A stretch of 64,000 nucleotides of DNA from a virus, in the IMG/VR virus record IMGVR_UViG_3300028412_000004, positions 61,532 through 125,531 of that record; one strand, written 5' to 3'. Below the pieces are notes generated by a model. The model was not told where the DNA came from. It did not search any database and worked only from the letters and a program-made list of their open reading frames with translations. A program made the translations under genes and the position numbers. Positions 52,037 through 61,135 of the stretch are shown piece after piece; the stretch's first letter is position 1; each line of letters opens with the position of its first letter.

Positions 52037-54291
52037 TCGAGCAGCTACTTCTGTGCTTGATTTATTTTAATAGAGAATTCTACGATAAACATTGTAAGTA
52101 TCTGTGCAAAGCTATTACACCTCCTCAAGAAATGTCTTCTGGTAAAGGCGGGGTTTTTAAATCTGAGGGCGAGGTTAGATTTATTGATGACTTCACAGTG
52201 CCTCAACACAACGCGCTGTTCCATGTGATCGACACGTACTACAGGCAGATAAGCACCTCCAGGCTGAAGACGTCTCCTATTAACGCAGACGTATTTAAAA
52301 TTCTCTTAAGGAACTGTGCCATCGAATCTGATAAAGGAATTAACGAGGACGAGCTTGAAGAAGTATCCGCAATGATGGCGGACATTGTAGAAATGCAGGA
52401 GAATGATATTCTCCTCGCGCTAGTTGCAGAAGGATTTTCATACTGGTTCAAACGCCAACGCGTAGCGCGGCTAACAAATGAAGTGGGGCTGCGCGACGAC
52501 TGGAACCCGGACGATATTCAGAATGAACTTACACACTTCAACCGGGTAGTTGTTGGAAGCACTGACGATATTAAAACCCAATACTTCGGGGAGGGTATTG
52601 ATACGATTCGTAGAATTGTCGATCGCTACCCTACCGGTATTCAATCAGTCGACACTATGCTAGGTGGAGGAGTAGCCAAGAAAGAGCACATGCTTGTAAT
52701 CGCCCCAACTGGTTGTGGTAAATGTCTGGGCGAAGGTACTCCTGTAGTCATGCATAACGGAAGTATTAAGAAAGTTGAGGATGTTGTGTGCGGCGACTTA
52801 CTAATGGGTCCTGACAGCAAGCCTAGAAGAGTGGCTTCGTTGGTTAAAGGTCGTGAGATGTTATACGATGTAAACCAGACAGAAGCAGATGATTACGTGG
52901 TGAACGAGTCACATATCCTGAGCCTTAAAACAAATGTGTCGGACGATGTTTGCAACATCTCTGTTGTGGAATATTTGCAGAAATCCGACGCAGATAGAAA
53001 ATCGTTTAAAGGCTGGATGCCAGAGGGCGGGGTAGAATTTGAAGCTGTTGAGCGTGCATCACGGCTTCAACCTTATAAATTAGGTGCATGGCTGGGATTA
53101 ATACAGAAGAACGATTTCTTTAACCTAACACTAGATGGGAATATCCTGCGAGACAAATACATCCCGGAGGTGTTCCTAAAGGCCGCTAGAAGCGTCCGAT
53201 TAGAGGTTCTGGCCGGGCTGTTAGATGCCGGTGGTTCTTATAACCAACAAGGTGTTTACGAGATCGACTTAGAAGGTAGTAGACTCGTAAGCGATATTAA
53301 ACGACTGGCCAGGTCTTGCGGGTTCTGTGTGACACAGAGTGCGTCTGGAGAACTCAACGGGTCTCAACACACTCGGTTTAGGATAACAGGCCTTGTGAGT
53401 GATATTCCGTGTATGCTACCAGGTAAGGTGGTAACAGCTGGCACCTGTCAGCGTTCTCACATGTGGGATATTACTGTAACTCCGAAAGGTGTAGGCGATT
53501 ACTACGGTTTCACCCTGGAAGGTCCTGATAGATTGTTTCTGTTGGGGGATTACACCGTCACGCATAACACAGTCATGGCGACGCAGCTTGGGTCCAGCTT
53601 TGGGTTGTCTAAACTAAAAGGGATGATTATCACAACCGAGGAGGATGCGGAAGCTCTCGAGCTGCGTATCATATCTGCGCGCTGCGGTATACCCTTCAAG
53701 ATGATCAAGGACGGGCTCGACCGCAGCAAGCTCACACCAGATCAATGCAACCGCGTAGACGAGCTTAGGGCGAACCTAGACGGGTATCTGTTCATAAGGG
53801 AGTGGTCTGTCAACAGTGACGCTAAGAGCTTCACAGAGGAATTGAGAGCAATCTGCGAGAATTTCGTAGACGAGCATGGAACTCTGGACTTCATCATATT
53901 CGACTGGATTGGAGGTGCTTTAACCAAAGACATCTCTAATAATCCGAACATGGTGAGAATCATTTACCAACTCGCCGCGGACTTTATGGCAGACTATGCT
54001 AAAGAGGCTAATATCGCAACCATATCATTCGCGCAAGCGCATCCTACACAATCACTTAACAAACTCAAAGTAGACAATACGACGATATCAGAATGTAAGA
54101 CAATGGGTAACAAAGCCTCATACATGGTGGGTATAACTGCAATGTTTGCTGGGGAAGAAGAAGACGCCACGTTCTCGGACGATCAGTGGTTGTACTTCTC
54201 TAAAGGACGAAAGATCAAAAACATGAAAATACCTATAACCCGTAAATTCGACTTCCAGAAGTTCGAAGACCGGGGAAGGGTGAGGCGGTAG
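51991..54291 (+). CDS. dnaB: Replicative DNA helicase, DnaB-like, with intein
   Basis: A 766-residue precursor that splices to about 484 residues. Residues 1-200 are the helical N-terminal part. Residue 244 is the Lys of Walker A (Pro-Thr-Gly-Cys-Gly-Lys), where a 282-residue intein is inserted; the RecA-fold ATPase resumes with Thr. Walker B is Phe-Ile-Ile-Phe-Asp-Trp near 638-643, and a Gln-Ala-His motif follows near 670. It would unwind the phage fork and load primase. It precedes the initiator and primase genes, forming a replication operon. The ATG at 51991 has the same leader as the truncated copy. Confidence 0.88.
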   Translation: MTPEIKKIIENQGATFEQLLLCLIYFNREFYDKHCKYLCKAITPPQEMSSGKGGVFKSEGEVRFIDDFTVPQHNALFHVIDTYYRQISTSRLKTSPINADVFKILLRNCAIESDKGINEDELEEVSAMMADIVEMQENDILLALVAEGFSYWFKRQRVARLTNEVGLRDDWNPDDIQNELTHFNRVVVGSTDDIKTQYFGEGIDTIRRIVDRYPTGIQSVDTMLGGGVAKKEHMLVIAPTGCGKCLGEGTPVVMHNGSIKKVEDVVCGDLLMGPDSKPRRVASLVKGREMLYDVNQTEADDYVVNESHILSLKTNVSDDVCNISVVEYLQKSDADRKSFKGWMPEGGVEFEAVERASRLQPYKLGAWLGLIQKNDFFNLTLDGNILRDKYIPEVFLKAARSVRLEVLAGLLDAGGSYNQQGVYEIDLEGSRLVSDIKRLARSCGFCVTQSASGELNGSQHTRFRITGLVSDIPCMLPGKVVTAGTCQRSHMWDITVTPKGVGDYYGFTLEGPDRLFLLGDYTVTHNTVMATQLGSSFGLSKLKGMIITTEEDAEALELRIISARCGIPFKMIKDGLDRSKLTPDQCNRVDELRANLDGYLFIREWSVNSDAKSFTEELRAICENFVDEHGTLDFIIFDWIGGALTKDISNNPNMVRIIYQLAADFMADYAKEANIATISFAQAHPTQSLNKLKVDNTTISECKTMGNKASYMVGITAMFAGEEEDATFSDDQWLYFSKGRKIKNMKIPITRKFDFQKFEDRGRVRR
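52723..53568 (+). mobile_element. Intein in DnaB Walker A with LAGLIDADG-type endonuclease remnant
   Basis: The 282-residue element starts with Cys (Cys-Leu-Gly-Glu-Gly-Thr-Pro), has block B Asn-Glu-Ser-His, and ends Tyr-Thr-Val-Thr-His-Asn before Thr+1. Splicing residues are intact. Inside, Val-Leu-Ala-Gly-Leu-Leu-Asp-Ala-Gly-Gly-Ser is a recognisable LAGLIDADG motif, and an earlier Leu-Gly-Ala-Trp-Leu-Gly-Leu-Ile is a weakened first motif lacking its acidic residue. The homing domain is therefore probably inactive. Confidence 0.92.
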
Positions 54292-54321
54292 TTTAGTCGA
54301 AGCCTCCGGCATTAATCGAAT

Positions 54322-55695
54322 ATGAGTAATAAATTCTTACCTTTAAGGTATGATGATACCTATGTCCTTATAGGAGATATGTTAGCCACACTCATATTCG
54401 AAGCCATCGATTATGAGACAAGGGGGCTACCTGAAGTAGGAAAGCTCGTGGAGCAAGAAAACGAGTTCCACAAGCTGGAAATAAATCCAACAGTCAGCGA
54501 TATGACCTACGGATGGATTCCAACGTCAGCCAGAGTTCTGGTCGGAAAATACTTCAAAAAAGAAAGTATTAGAACAGTAGAGAGAAAATTAAATGCATTA
54601 ACCCGAGAAAAATTCCTACTAAAACGCGCCGGGGTGAGGTGTGGTAGCGAAGGAGGAAGACCCCCCAGTTTGTATAGAATTAACATCAGAAAATACATGC
54701 AAGATTTGGCGGATTTAGAGCCGAGTGTCAAACACCAAACGTGGTGTAAACTTGGTTTATTAAGTCCTTCAGACCTGCTTAAAAAAGAGGGTACTTCACG
54801 ACAAATTGACGCTAACACTTCACGACAAATTGTCGGGACTTCACGACAAATTGTCGCGACTTCACGACAAATTGACGCTTCGCATATATATAAAAAGAAG
54901 AGAAGAAGAGAAGAAGGCTTTTCTCTCTCTTTTTCTAAAGCTTCTGAAACGCAGAAAACAGAGAACTTATCTCCAGAGAATGATGCTTTAAAACTCTCGT
55001 TCAGAAAACTTAACCCTGAATGGAACCCGGCAGTCTGGAACCCAACAACGAGAGCTAAGTTCGACAGGATATCCGACAGATACCCGGAACTCCAAGAGTG
55101 GATTTTCATGCTGAAAAACATGGAGTTTTATTTTAGGCGGGAATTTATTAAAAAAGACTTGCCAAGCACTTTGGAGTTGATCAACTTCAACCTCGTCAAG
55201 TCGAAGAAAGCCATTTTGGAATACTTCGAGTTGGAACGAAAAGAGCTAAAAGCTAGAAAATTAATAGAAGAAGAAAGTAATGAAAACGGAGATTATGGCG
55301 TATGGACGCAACTTAGAGGTTTAGCAAAAATCCAGATAAAGAAATCGATAGTAAGGCATGAAGGAGACGTTGAATTTTACACTCTGAACAAAGGTACCGT
55401 AGACTCGAAGAGCATACTGTTGGAACTGATTGCAGAGGAGAAATTATCAATAGACGAAAACTTCAGAAAAATACTTATTAGCGGCGTCAAAATAGAACTG
55501 GAAAGATCTAAAAACCTGTTGCGTCTTTGCCGGAAGAAATCACTAGAAGAATTAAAAATTTATGGGCTGCGGTCTGAGGATTTAGATTTTGCGGAAACCT
55601 ACCTTTACGAGGCTGGTGAAAGTGTTTATCGCTGTATTCTAGCTGCCCAAAGTATTCCAGAGCCGAGAAACAAAAAAATGAGATGTGAGATATGA
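54322..55695 (+). CDS. Replication initiator (lambda O-like) carrying origin iterons
   Basis: A 457-residue protein. Residues 60-115 form a winged helix-turn-helix (Ser-Ala-Arg-Val-Leu-Val-Gly-Lys-Tyr, Thr-Val-Glu-Arg-Lys-Leu-Asn-Ala-Leu, then Phe-Leu-Leu-Lys-Arg), a DNA-binding domain as in phage and plasmid initiators. Residues 158-186 are four copies of Thr-Ser-Arg-Gln-Ile plus two residues, whose DNA is a set of palindromic iterons. Residues 190-457 are a charged helical C-terminal part that could contact the helicase. It lies between dnaB and primase. Resemblance to lambda O is architectural; sequence homology is not claimed. Confidence 0.7.
   Translation: MSNKFLPLRYDDTYVLIGDMLATLIFEAIDYETRGLPEVGKLVEQENEFHKLEINPTVSDMTYGWIPTSARVLVGKYFKKESIRTVERKLNALTREKFLLKRAGVRCGSEGGRPPSLYRINIRKYMQDLADLEPSVKHQTWCKLGLLSPSDLLKKEGTSRQIDANTSRQIVGTSRQIVATSRQIDASHIYKKKRRREEGFSLSFSKASETQKTENLSPENDALKLSFRKLNPEWNPAVWNPTTRAKFDRISDRYPELQEWIFMLKNMEFYFRREFIKKDLPSTLELINFNLVKSKKAILEYFELERKELKARKLIEEESNENGDYGVWTQLRGLAKIQIKKSIVRHEGDVEFYTLNKGTVDSKSILLELIAEEKLSIDENFRKILISGVKIELERSKNLLRLCRKKSLEELKIYGLRSEDLDFAETYLYEAGESVYRCILAAQSIPEPRNKKMRCEI
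54793..54879 (+). repeat. Four 21-bp palindromic iterons (candidate origin)
   Basis: Copies begin at 54793, 54817, 54838 and 54859; only the first pair is spaced by three extra bases. All share ACTTCACGACAAATTG. The two middle copies contain CGACAAATTGTCG, an inverted repeat around one central base, and the outer two have GACG instead of GTCG. Spacing of 21 bp puts the sites on one face of the helix. They lie inside the initiator gene between its two domains, as in lambda. Confidence 0.95.
54880..54936 (+). other. AT-rich purine/pyrimidine tract, candidate DNA unwinding element
   Basis: Directly after the last iteron comes CATATATATA, then 26 consecutive purines (54892-54917), then 19 consecutive pyrimidines (54918-54936). 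The two tracts are partly complementary, so each strand can fold back. An AT-rich, purine-asymmetric segment beside iterons is where lambda ori melts. The segment is also coding (Lys/Arg/Glu-rich, then Phe/Ser-rich). Confidence 0.6.
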
Positions 55696-55698
55696 GAT

Positions 55699-56961
55699 AT
55701 GAGTGACAACACGTTTGTAGGAACATCAGGAGAGGTAACATCCCAAGAAATACCAAAGAAAATAATGGACCTCGCTGTGGCGCTTTCAAAACGCCACGGA
55801 GACATTTACATAAGCCGGGAATCTGGTGGTATTCACTTGAACATGGCGTCACCGGCACGCTTAGAGATAGACGGGCCGGCAGAGCTAAACAAACGCCACC
55901 TGGCTTTAAACGCTGAGAAATACTTAGGTTTAGGAAAGTGGGCTAAGTTAAAAGGAACATACAACGCAGAGTATACTGCGAATTGTATGAAGTCGAACAA
56001 GGCTTACAGCGTTGAAGAATTGCTGAAGACGCCGACTCTTGCGAAGCGTGGTATTTCCACAGATGGGGAAACCAAAGTACAGGTCAGTGTGTCTGATAAG
56101 AACCTTGTGGATGATGGTTCCGGAAATATGATTCCGGAGCACCCAGGCAAGGTGTTGGCGTTTAAAGATGTGCATGGGTACTGCCCTGGTATCGAATTCC
56201 TAAAAGGGCGTCATTACGACTTGGATGCTTTGACGCGTCAGTTCCGCTGCGGTTACTGTATTCAGGAGTTGGAAGAAAGCCGTGCAGCTGGTCGCTTTTA
56301 CAAGAGGCTGCCTGATGGTTTCAAAGACACCCCGCAAGGTCGTGTTATATTCTTCGTAGATATGATGGGTATACAGAAAGGATGGCAGGCTCGTATAATA
56401 GAGCGAATCCGTGATGAAAGTTTTCACGAGGTGTGGCATCCATACCGTATGGAGTGGACAACTATTAGAGTTAAGCTAGGTAAAGAGTGGAGAACACTTC
56501 CAAAGTTCGCTAACCCAGAGCGCTACGAGTGGAACCCTTCTAAATATAAAACTGCTTTAGGAGCTCAACGTAACTCTATGTTGATGGGGTTAGACGCTGC
56601 TATACGTTGGAATATGGAGCGTGGTCGTATTCAGAACTCTGTATGCATTCTGTCAGAAGGGCCACTAGACGCTGGAAGATTCATGGAGCCTGGTTTGGCG
56701 CTGCTTGGTAAGTTCCTGTCGGAGAACCAAGCTTTAATTATAGCCAAGCATTTCAGAGAGGTTCTGTTTGTGGGAGATAATGACACGGCTGGCCAAAAGA
56801 CCCGTAGACGTATCAAAAGTCTACTCGGTACGAAAGTGAAGCTGCGTGATGTGGAGATTCCCAGTAATTGGGTTAGTCCTATAACCAACAAACAACCGAA
56901 GGACCCAGGCGATCTGAGTTACGAGATGGCTCGTGACTTAGTGGACCCCTACTTATTATGA
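55699..56961 (+). CDS. DnaG-type DNA primase (Toprim)
   Basis: A 420-residue primase. Residues 316-330 hold the Toprim Glu motif (Cys-Ile-Leu-Ser-Glu-Gly-Pro-Leu-Asp-Ala) and residues 356-364 the Asp-x-Asp motif (Val-Gly-Asp-Asn-Asp-Thr-Ala-Gly). A Gly-Tyr-Cys-Pro and Cys-Gly-Tyr-Cys pair near 158 and 188 could bind zinc, although not in the canonical N-terminal place. It would make primers in concert with the DnaB-like helicase. It starts three bases after the initiator stop and overlaps the next small gene by four bases. Confidence 0.8.
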   Translation: MSDNTFVGTSGEVTSQEIPKKIMDLAVALSKRHGDIYISRESGGIHLNMASPARLEIDGPAELNKRHLALNAEKYLGLGKWAKLKGTYNAEYTANCMKSNKAYSVEELLKTPTLAKRGISTDGETKVQVSVSDKNLVDDGSGNMIPEHPGKVLAFKDVHGYCPGIEFLKGRHYDLDALTRQFRCGYCIQELEESRAAGRFYKRLPDGFKDTPQGRVIFFVDMMGIQKGWQARIIERIRDESFHEVWHPYRMEWTTIRVKLGKEWRTLPKFANPERYEWNPSKYKTALGAQRNSMLMGLDAAIRWNMERGRIQNSVCILSEGPLDAGRFMEPGLALLGKFLSENQALIIAKHFREVLFVGDNDTAGQKTRRRIKSLLGTKVKLRDVEIPSNWVSPITNKQPKDPGDLSYEMARDLVDPYLL

Positions 56962-57179
56962 ATACTTCACAAGGAATACAACTTGCCGAGGAGGCTTTTA
57001 ATTCACTCAACAAGTATAGTTGTGAGACTTTGAACGCTCGGTGGAAGGGTATTGAATTACAGCACACCAAGACAGCCTCAGAATCCACAGACCCGGATAA
57101 GATTCAGTACTTCGAGAATCTAGCGCTTCCTTATAGGAACGCGCGGGAGCACTTAGAAAAGTTAATAATGAAAGAATAG
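56958..57179 (+). CDS. 73-residue protein between primase and polymerase
   Basis: A small acidic helical protein coupled to primase by an ATGA overlap and ending one base before the polymerase start. Lys-Thr-Ala-Ser lies in its middle. No motif is recognised; a replisome accessory role is possible from position alone. Confidence 0.55.
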   Translation: MNTSQGIQLAEEAFNSLNKYSCETLNARWKGIELQHTKTASESTDPDKIQYFENLALPYRNAREHLEKLIMKE

Positions 57180-57180
57180 A

Positions 57181-59623
57181 ATGAATGAAATGAAATTTAA
57201 TGTCCCTGTGTTGGACGAGTCTGCTATATCAGCAGAGCTTAAGAAAATGCAAACTTCTGGAGAAGCAGAAGTTGTGGAGAGTCCTGATGAGAACTCTCCT
57301 AAGAACGTCAGAAAGACTCGTCGCTACGGTAACCGGCTTTACGTGGCCGGCGAGGGGTCCAGAGATGCCCGCGTCATGTTAATAGCTACTTCACTCCTTG
57401 AGGAGGAGGCTGTTGAAGAACGTACGTTGACTTACGGCAAGTCCATTAAAGAGCAGGCGCGTTACCTAAAAGGCCCTACAGGTGCAATCCTGTCAGACCT
57501 TATGGGTGCGCACGGACTGGAGCTTAAGCATTGCTACTACACTGCCTTGTGTAAGTGGCTCCTCCCCCGACCCAACCGTCTTAAACCTAAAAAAGAAGAT
57601 CTAGCCTGGGGACGCGAAGCTCTTATAAATGAGATACGGGAAATTAACCCGGATGTCATTATATGTTTCGGCAAACCTGTGTTTGACCTGTTGACCGGTC
57701 TCAAACTTAAAATGAGTGACGTAGCCGGCGCGTGGTTTAATCTAGACTTACCAAAGTCAATCGAGCACCAGGTTATGCAGGAGGTTGAGGTTCCTACAAC
57801 GGAGTACGATGAGAACAATAATGCTATACTAGTTAAGGAGATGCAGATGGTTACCACCAGCGTCACTAAACTTAAAAGGCTTAATGCGCGAGTTTACCCG
57901 ATGGAGGATATCACCAAACTGCTGACCAAACCGGAGACTGTTCTTAAGTTCAAAAAGGACTTCATCGAGGTTAAACGTACTCTGGATAAAGTAGACGGTA
58001 TACACGTTGATGAGTATGAGCAGAAGTATGAGGTTATCCGCGATGTTGACGCCTTGCAGGAGTTGATAGCCCGCTTAGCGCGGGATAATAGAACAATCTT
58101 GTCGGTAGACTGTGAATGGCATGGTAATACGCCGATCGACGGTAAGCTCAGATCTTTACAGATCGCGTGGGCTCCTGGAGAGGCAGCTTACATCCGGTTT
58201 ATGGATGATGCGCTCAACTACACCTTCGATGTTCCTTATAAAGTAGCAGGGGCTGTTTTAGGACAACATCTAGATAATGAGGATGTGAGATACGTCGGTC
58301 ATCATCTGGCGGCCGATTTACCTTGGATGTACTACACACTCGGACTCAACTGGTATAAGAAAGCATTCTTAGACACAGAGTTTGCAGAGCAGTGCGTAGA
58401 TGAGCACCAGGAGCTTGGACTAGAACGTCTTGGTATGCATTACACAGATCTCGGGCGTTACGACATCGATCTAACACTATGGGTTAAGAAGAATGCACAC
58501 CTCGTCAAAGATGGTTACGGGTTCATACCCGACGAGATTCTTATACCTTACGCCACTAAAGACGTTGATGTTTGTATAAGGGCTTACCCGCAGATTCTTA
58601 AAAAGATGAGGCAGGATCCTGGTGACAGATTGTTGGCATACTACTACAATATATTCCACCCTTTCGTCACAGATGTGTTCACAAACTTCGCTATAAACGG
58701 ACTTCCTATGGATATCCAGAGGATGGACGAGTTACGCGATGTTTTCCATTATGCTCGTAAAGAAATGAGTAAGGACTTCCGAGAGAAGATGGCTGCCGAG
58801 AGTAATAAAATGCTTGAGGAATATCTTAAGGAAGTAACTGAGCTGGAGGAGCCTGAGCTAACTGTGATGGATATGGAGGAGCGTATTATGAGTGGAGATC
58901 CTGACGCCGCATTCTCTATATTTAAAGAGGCTGTGGGTGTACAGAAATTGAAAGATGCGCAGCCGTTCTACGATCACTTTGTCGTGGCAGCTGATTTCAA
59001 TATAAGATCTCCGGATCAGATGCGTAGGTGGTTGTTTAAGGTTAAAGGTTACACGCCTATCAAATCTACCAACAATAAAGAAAAGGGATTCCCGTCTATG
59101 CCTTGGGAGAAGGTTGCGGACTTGCCGGAGGATCGTCGTAAGGATTATAAACCATCCACCGACAAGCAGTCTTTAGAGATTCTCAAAGCACAACACCAAG
59201 ACCCGACACTAGACTATCTACTTAAGCTTAATGCTGTGGGAAACCTGTGTAAGGCTTTCCTAAAAGAGGCTGATGTAGATGAAGAAGGAGAGACCATCAG
59301 AGAGAATGGCCTTCACTTCTGGTTAGCGTCCGATGGTAAGGTTCATGGTCAGACGAGTACGACGGAAACGGGTCGTCCAAGAAGTTGGAAGCCAAATACG
59401 TTAAACTGGCCAGGCTGGATCAACGATAAGATAGCCACCGGAGTCGGGGATATTATGATTAAGAGACGTGAACAGGGGTGTCTCCCAACACGGTTTAACC
59501 ACTACCTCAGTAAGGACGGGGAAAAGTTCGAAGCTAAGATACCTAGCATTCGTTCCTGCGTTAAAGCGCCGGACGGTTGGTGTCTCGTGGAGAGTGATTA
59601 TCAGACCGCAGAAATACGAGGGT
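57181..59623 (+). CDS. polA: Family A DNA polymerase, exon 1 (UDG-like, 3'-5' exonuclease, start of polymerase domain)
   Basis: The first 814 codons of the phage replicative polymerase. Residues 50-190 resemble a uracil-DNA glycosylase-like domain (Val-Met-Leu-Ile-Ala-Thr, Thr-Ala-Leu-Cys-Lys-Trp, Asp-Val-Ile-Ile-Cys-Phe-Gly-Lys-Pro). Residues 300-480 are the proofreading exonuclease (Val-Asp-Cys-Glu; Gly-His-His-Leu-Ala-Ala-Asp; Tyr-Ala-Thr-Lys-Asp-Val-Asp). The polymerase domain follows and reaches motif A, Ser-Asp-Tyr-Gln-Thr-Ala-Glu-Ile-Arg-Gly. There an apparent TGA stop marks the group I intron junction: T59623 is the last exon base. Joined to exon 2 the precursor is 1321 residues, and 1163 after intein removal. 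Confidence 0.9.
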
Positions 59624-61135
59624 GATTTTGTCGTTGACAAACTACCCAATTTAAAGAAAATTAATACTATGGAATTAGAGAAGAAACAATGTCAGTGCTG
59701 CAGTAACACGTTCGTCCCTAAAAGACGCACGCGTCGCTACTGTTATGATTGCGATGTTAAAACTCGCGAGAAAGCAGCACGTGCTTCTAAGGTGAAAACT
59801 AAGAAGTGTGTACATTGCTCTTCAGAGTTTTCAACGACTCGAGCTACTCAGAAGTTCTGCTCAAAATCTTGCACTGTAAGCTTCCATACAAGGAGGTCTT
59901 TCGCAGACAAGAAGATACTTACTGAGTGCGTCGAGTGTGGGACAGAGTTCGTCCCTATAAGTAAAACAAATAAAACTTGCTCGACTAAGTGTTCAAGAGC
60001 GAGGTCATACAAAAGGAGCAAGGAAGTGAAAGTACCTAAACCTTGTGTTGTTTGTGCAACTGAGTTCCTCCCAAGGCGTGTACTAGACGTATGCTGCTCT
60101 AAGGAGTGTTCCAACAAGCGAGCACGCAAGGCTCAGGACAAGGAGATCACGTGTATAGACTGTGAGGACGTTTTTACACATAGCACTACTGGGACGCCAA
60201 AGAGGTGTCCCAGCTGTAGAGTTAAACCTAAGATGATGTCTCTCAAACCCTGCGAAGGGTGTGGGAAGCATTTCAAACACAACCGCACCGACTACACCCG
60301 GTTCTGCAGTTTAACCTGCGCTACCTTAGGTATACATGCGGAGGGTCTAGCGAACGGTCTAAACAAGGATGTGATACAGGGTATAATGGTAGAGTTCATT
60401 AAGAACGCCAGACACACACCCACGATCGAAGAAGCTTCTGAAGCTGCCGGCGTTGGAGAGAACTACCACTCCCAGGTTTTAAATCTGACCGTGGAAGATC
60501 TGTTCGAGTTAGCAGGGAGAAAGAACAAGAGCCTGTTTCCTAGTAAGTTCGAAGAGCGGGTATACTACAGCATGCTGGATCTTGGGTTTACGAATACTGA
60601 CATCAATCGTCAGAAGTCTTACCCAGGTTTAAAAGGCCCGTCGGGAAGATGGCCTGTTAGATTCGACTTCTATATTAATAGTTTGAACCTCCTGGTCGAA
60701 GCCGACGGGGAGCAACACACCATGGACAAACATCTAATGTTTGACTGTGAAAGCACAAAAGCCTGCGACGCGTTGAAAGACGCGTATGCCGATGAGCACG
60801 GTATCAAGCTGGTTAGAATTCCATACCACCCCACATTTAAGGGTGTCTTTAAATTGGTGAGTCAACTACTCAGCCCCTATATACAGCAATGAATATAGCA
60901 AAGTTCTTTAATTCAGGGGACACCTCCTCGGAGGCAATCCTGAGCCAAGCCGCGGACAATCATGTCCCGGAAGGTGCAACGACTATCCCCGTCGGGGGAG
61001 TAGAGCTAAGCGGCTCGAAATGGGAACCACCCCACGTGGGTGAAGATATAGTCTGGTCTGCAAATATAATACATAAATTGCAGCAGGTGCTTACAGGCAC
61101 CGGGCTTGGGTTTGCGCCCCAAGTTGAACATAACG
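59624..61135 (+). mobile_element. Group I intron (IA2-like) in polymerase motif A, with endonuclease gene
   Basis: Splicing T59623 to T61136 restores Glu-Ile-Arg-Gly-Leu-Ala-Phe-Ile-Ser-Gly-Asp-Glu without gap. The catalytic core lies after the endonuclease gene and resembles the T4 td intron. P7 is GACTAT (60981) with ATAGTC (61048), inside the conserved AAGATATAGTCT. P7.1 (TCCCC/GGGGA), P7.2 (GAGC/GCTC), P8 (CACCC/GGGTG), P9 (CTGCAA/TTGCAG), P9.1 (GGTGC/GCACC) and P9.2 (CTTGGG/CCCAAG) can all form. The 3' end, TTGAACATAACG, ends in the required G. The 5' exon ends in U, but the visible P1 partner (ACCC, 59647-59650) would give U-A rather than U-G. Confidence 0.9.
59669..60892 (+). CDS. Intron-encoded homing endonuclease, Vsr-like EDxHD family, with zinc-finger array
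   Basis: A 407-residue protein inside the intron. Residues 1-210 hold about six Cys-x2-Cys...Cys-x3-Cys modules of 25-35 residues, a DNA-binding zinc array. Residues 245-285 look like a helix-turn-helix (Thr-Ile-Glu-Glu-Ala-Ser-Glu-Ala-Ala-Gly). Residues 290-400 are the catalytic domain: Phe-Glu-Glu-Arg-Val, Arg-Phe-Asp-Phe-Tyr, then Glu-Ala-Asp-Gly-Glu-Gln-His and a later Asp, as in Vsr-like EDxHD enzymes such as I-Bth0305I. It would cut intronless polymerase alleles. The ATG at 59669 is chosen over in-frame ATG and other codons inside exon 1. Confidence 0.85.
   Translation: MELEKKQCQCCSNTFVPKRRTRRYCYDCDVKTREKAARASKVKTKKCVHCSSEFSTTRATQKFCSKSCTVSFHTRRSFADKKILTECVECGTEFVPISKTNKTCSTKCSRARSYKRSKEVKVPKPCVVCATEFLPRRVLDVCCSKECSNKRARKAQDKEITCIDCEDVFTHSTTGTPKRCPSCRVKPKMMSLKPCEGCGKHFKHNRTDYTRFCSLTCATLGIHAEGLANGLNKDVIQGIMVEFIKNARHTPTIEEASEAAGVGENYHSQVLNLTVEDLFELAGRKNKSLFPSKFEERVYYSMLDLGFTNTDINRQKSYPGLKGPSGRWPVRFDFYINSLNLLVEADGEQHTMDKHLMFDCESTKACDALKDAYADEHGIKLVRIPYHPTFKGVFKLVSQLLSPYIQQ

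Noticed and set aside
54793-54879. Possible CRISPR-like array
   Set aside because: The four 21-bp units are adjacent with no unique spacers and lie in frame inside a gene. They are iterons.
60889-61134. 82-codon N-terminal extension of the polymerase C-part ending in Glu-His-Asn, like a C-intein
   Set aside because: It has no intein block F, the +1 residue would be Val, and the N-part carries no N-intein. The same bases form the group I intron core, which explains the region fully.
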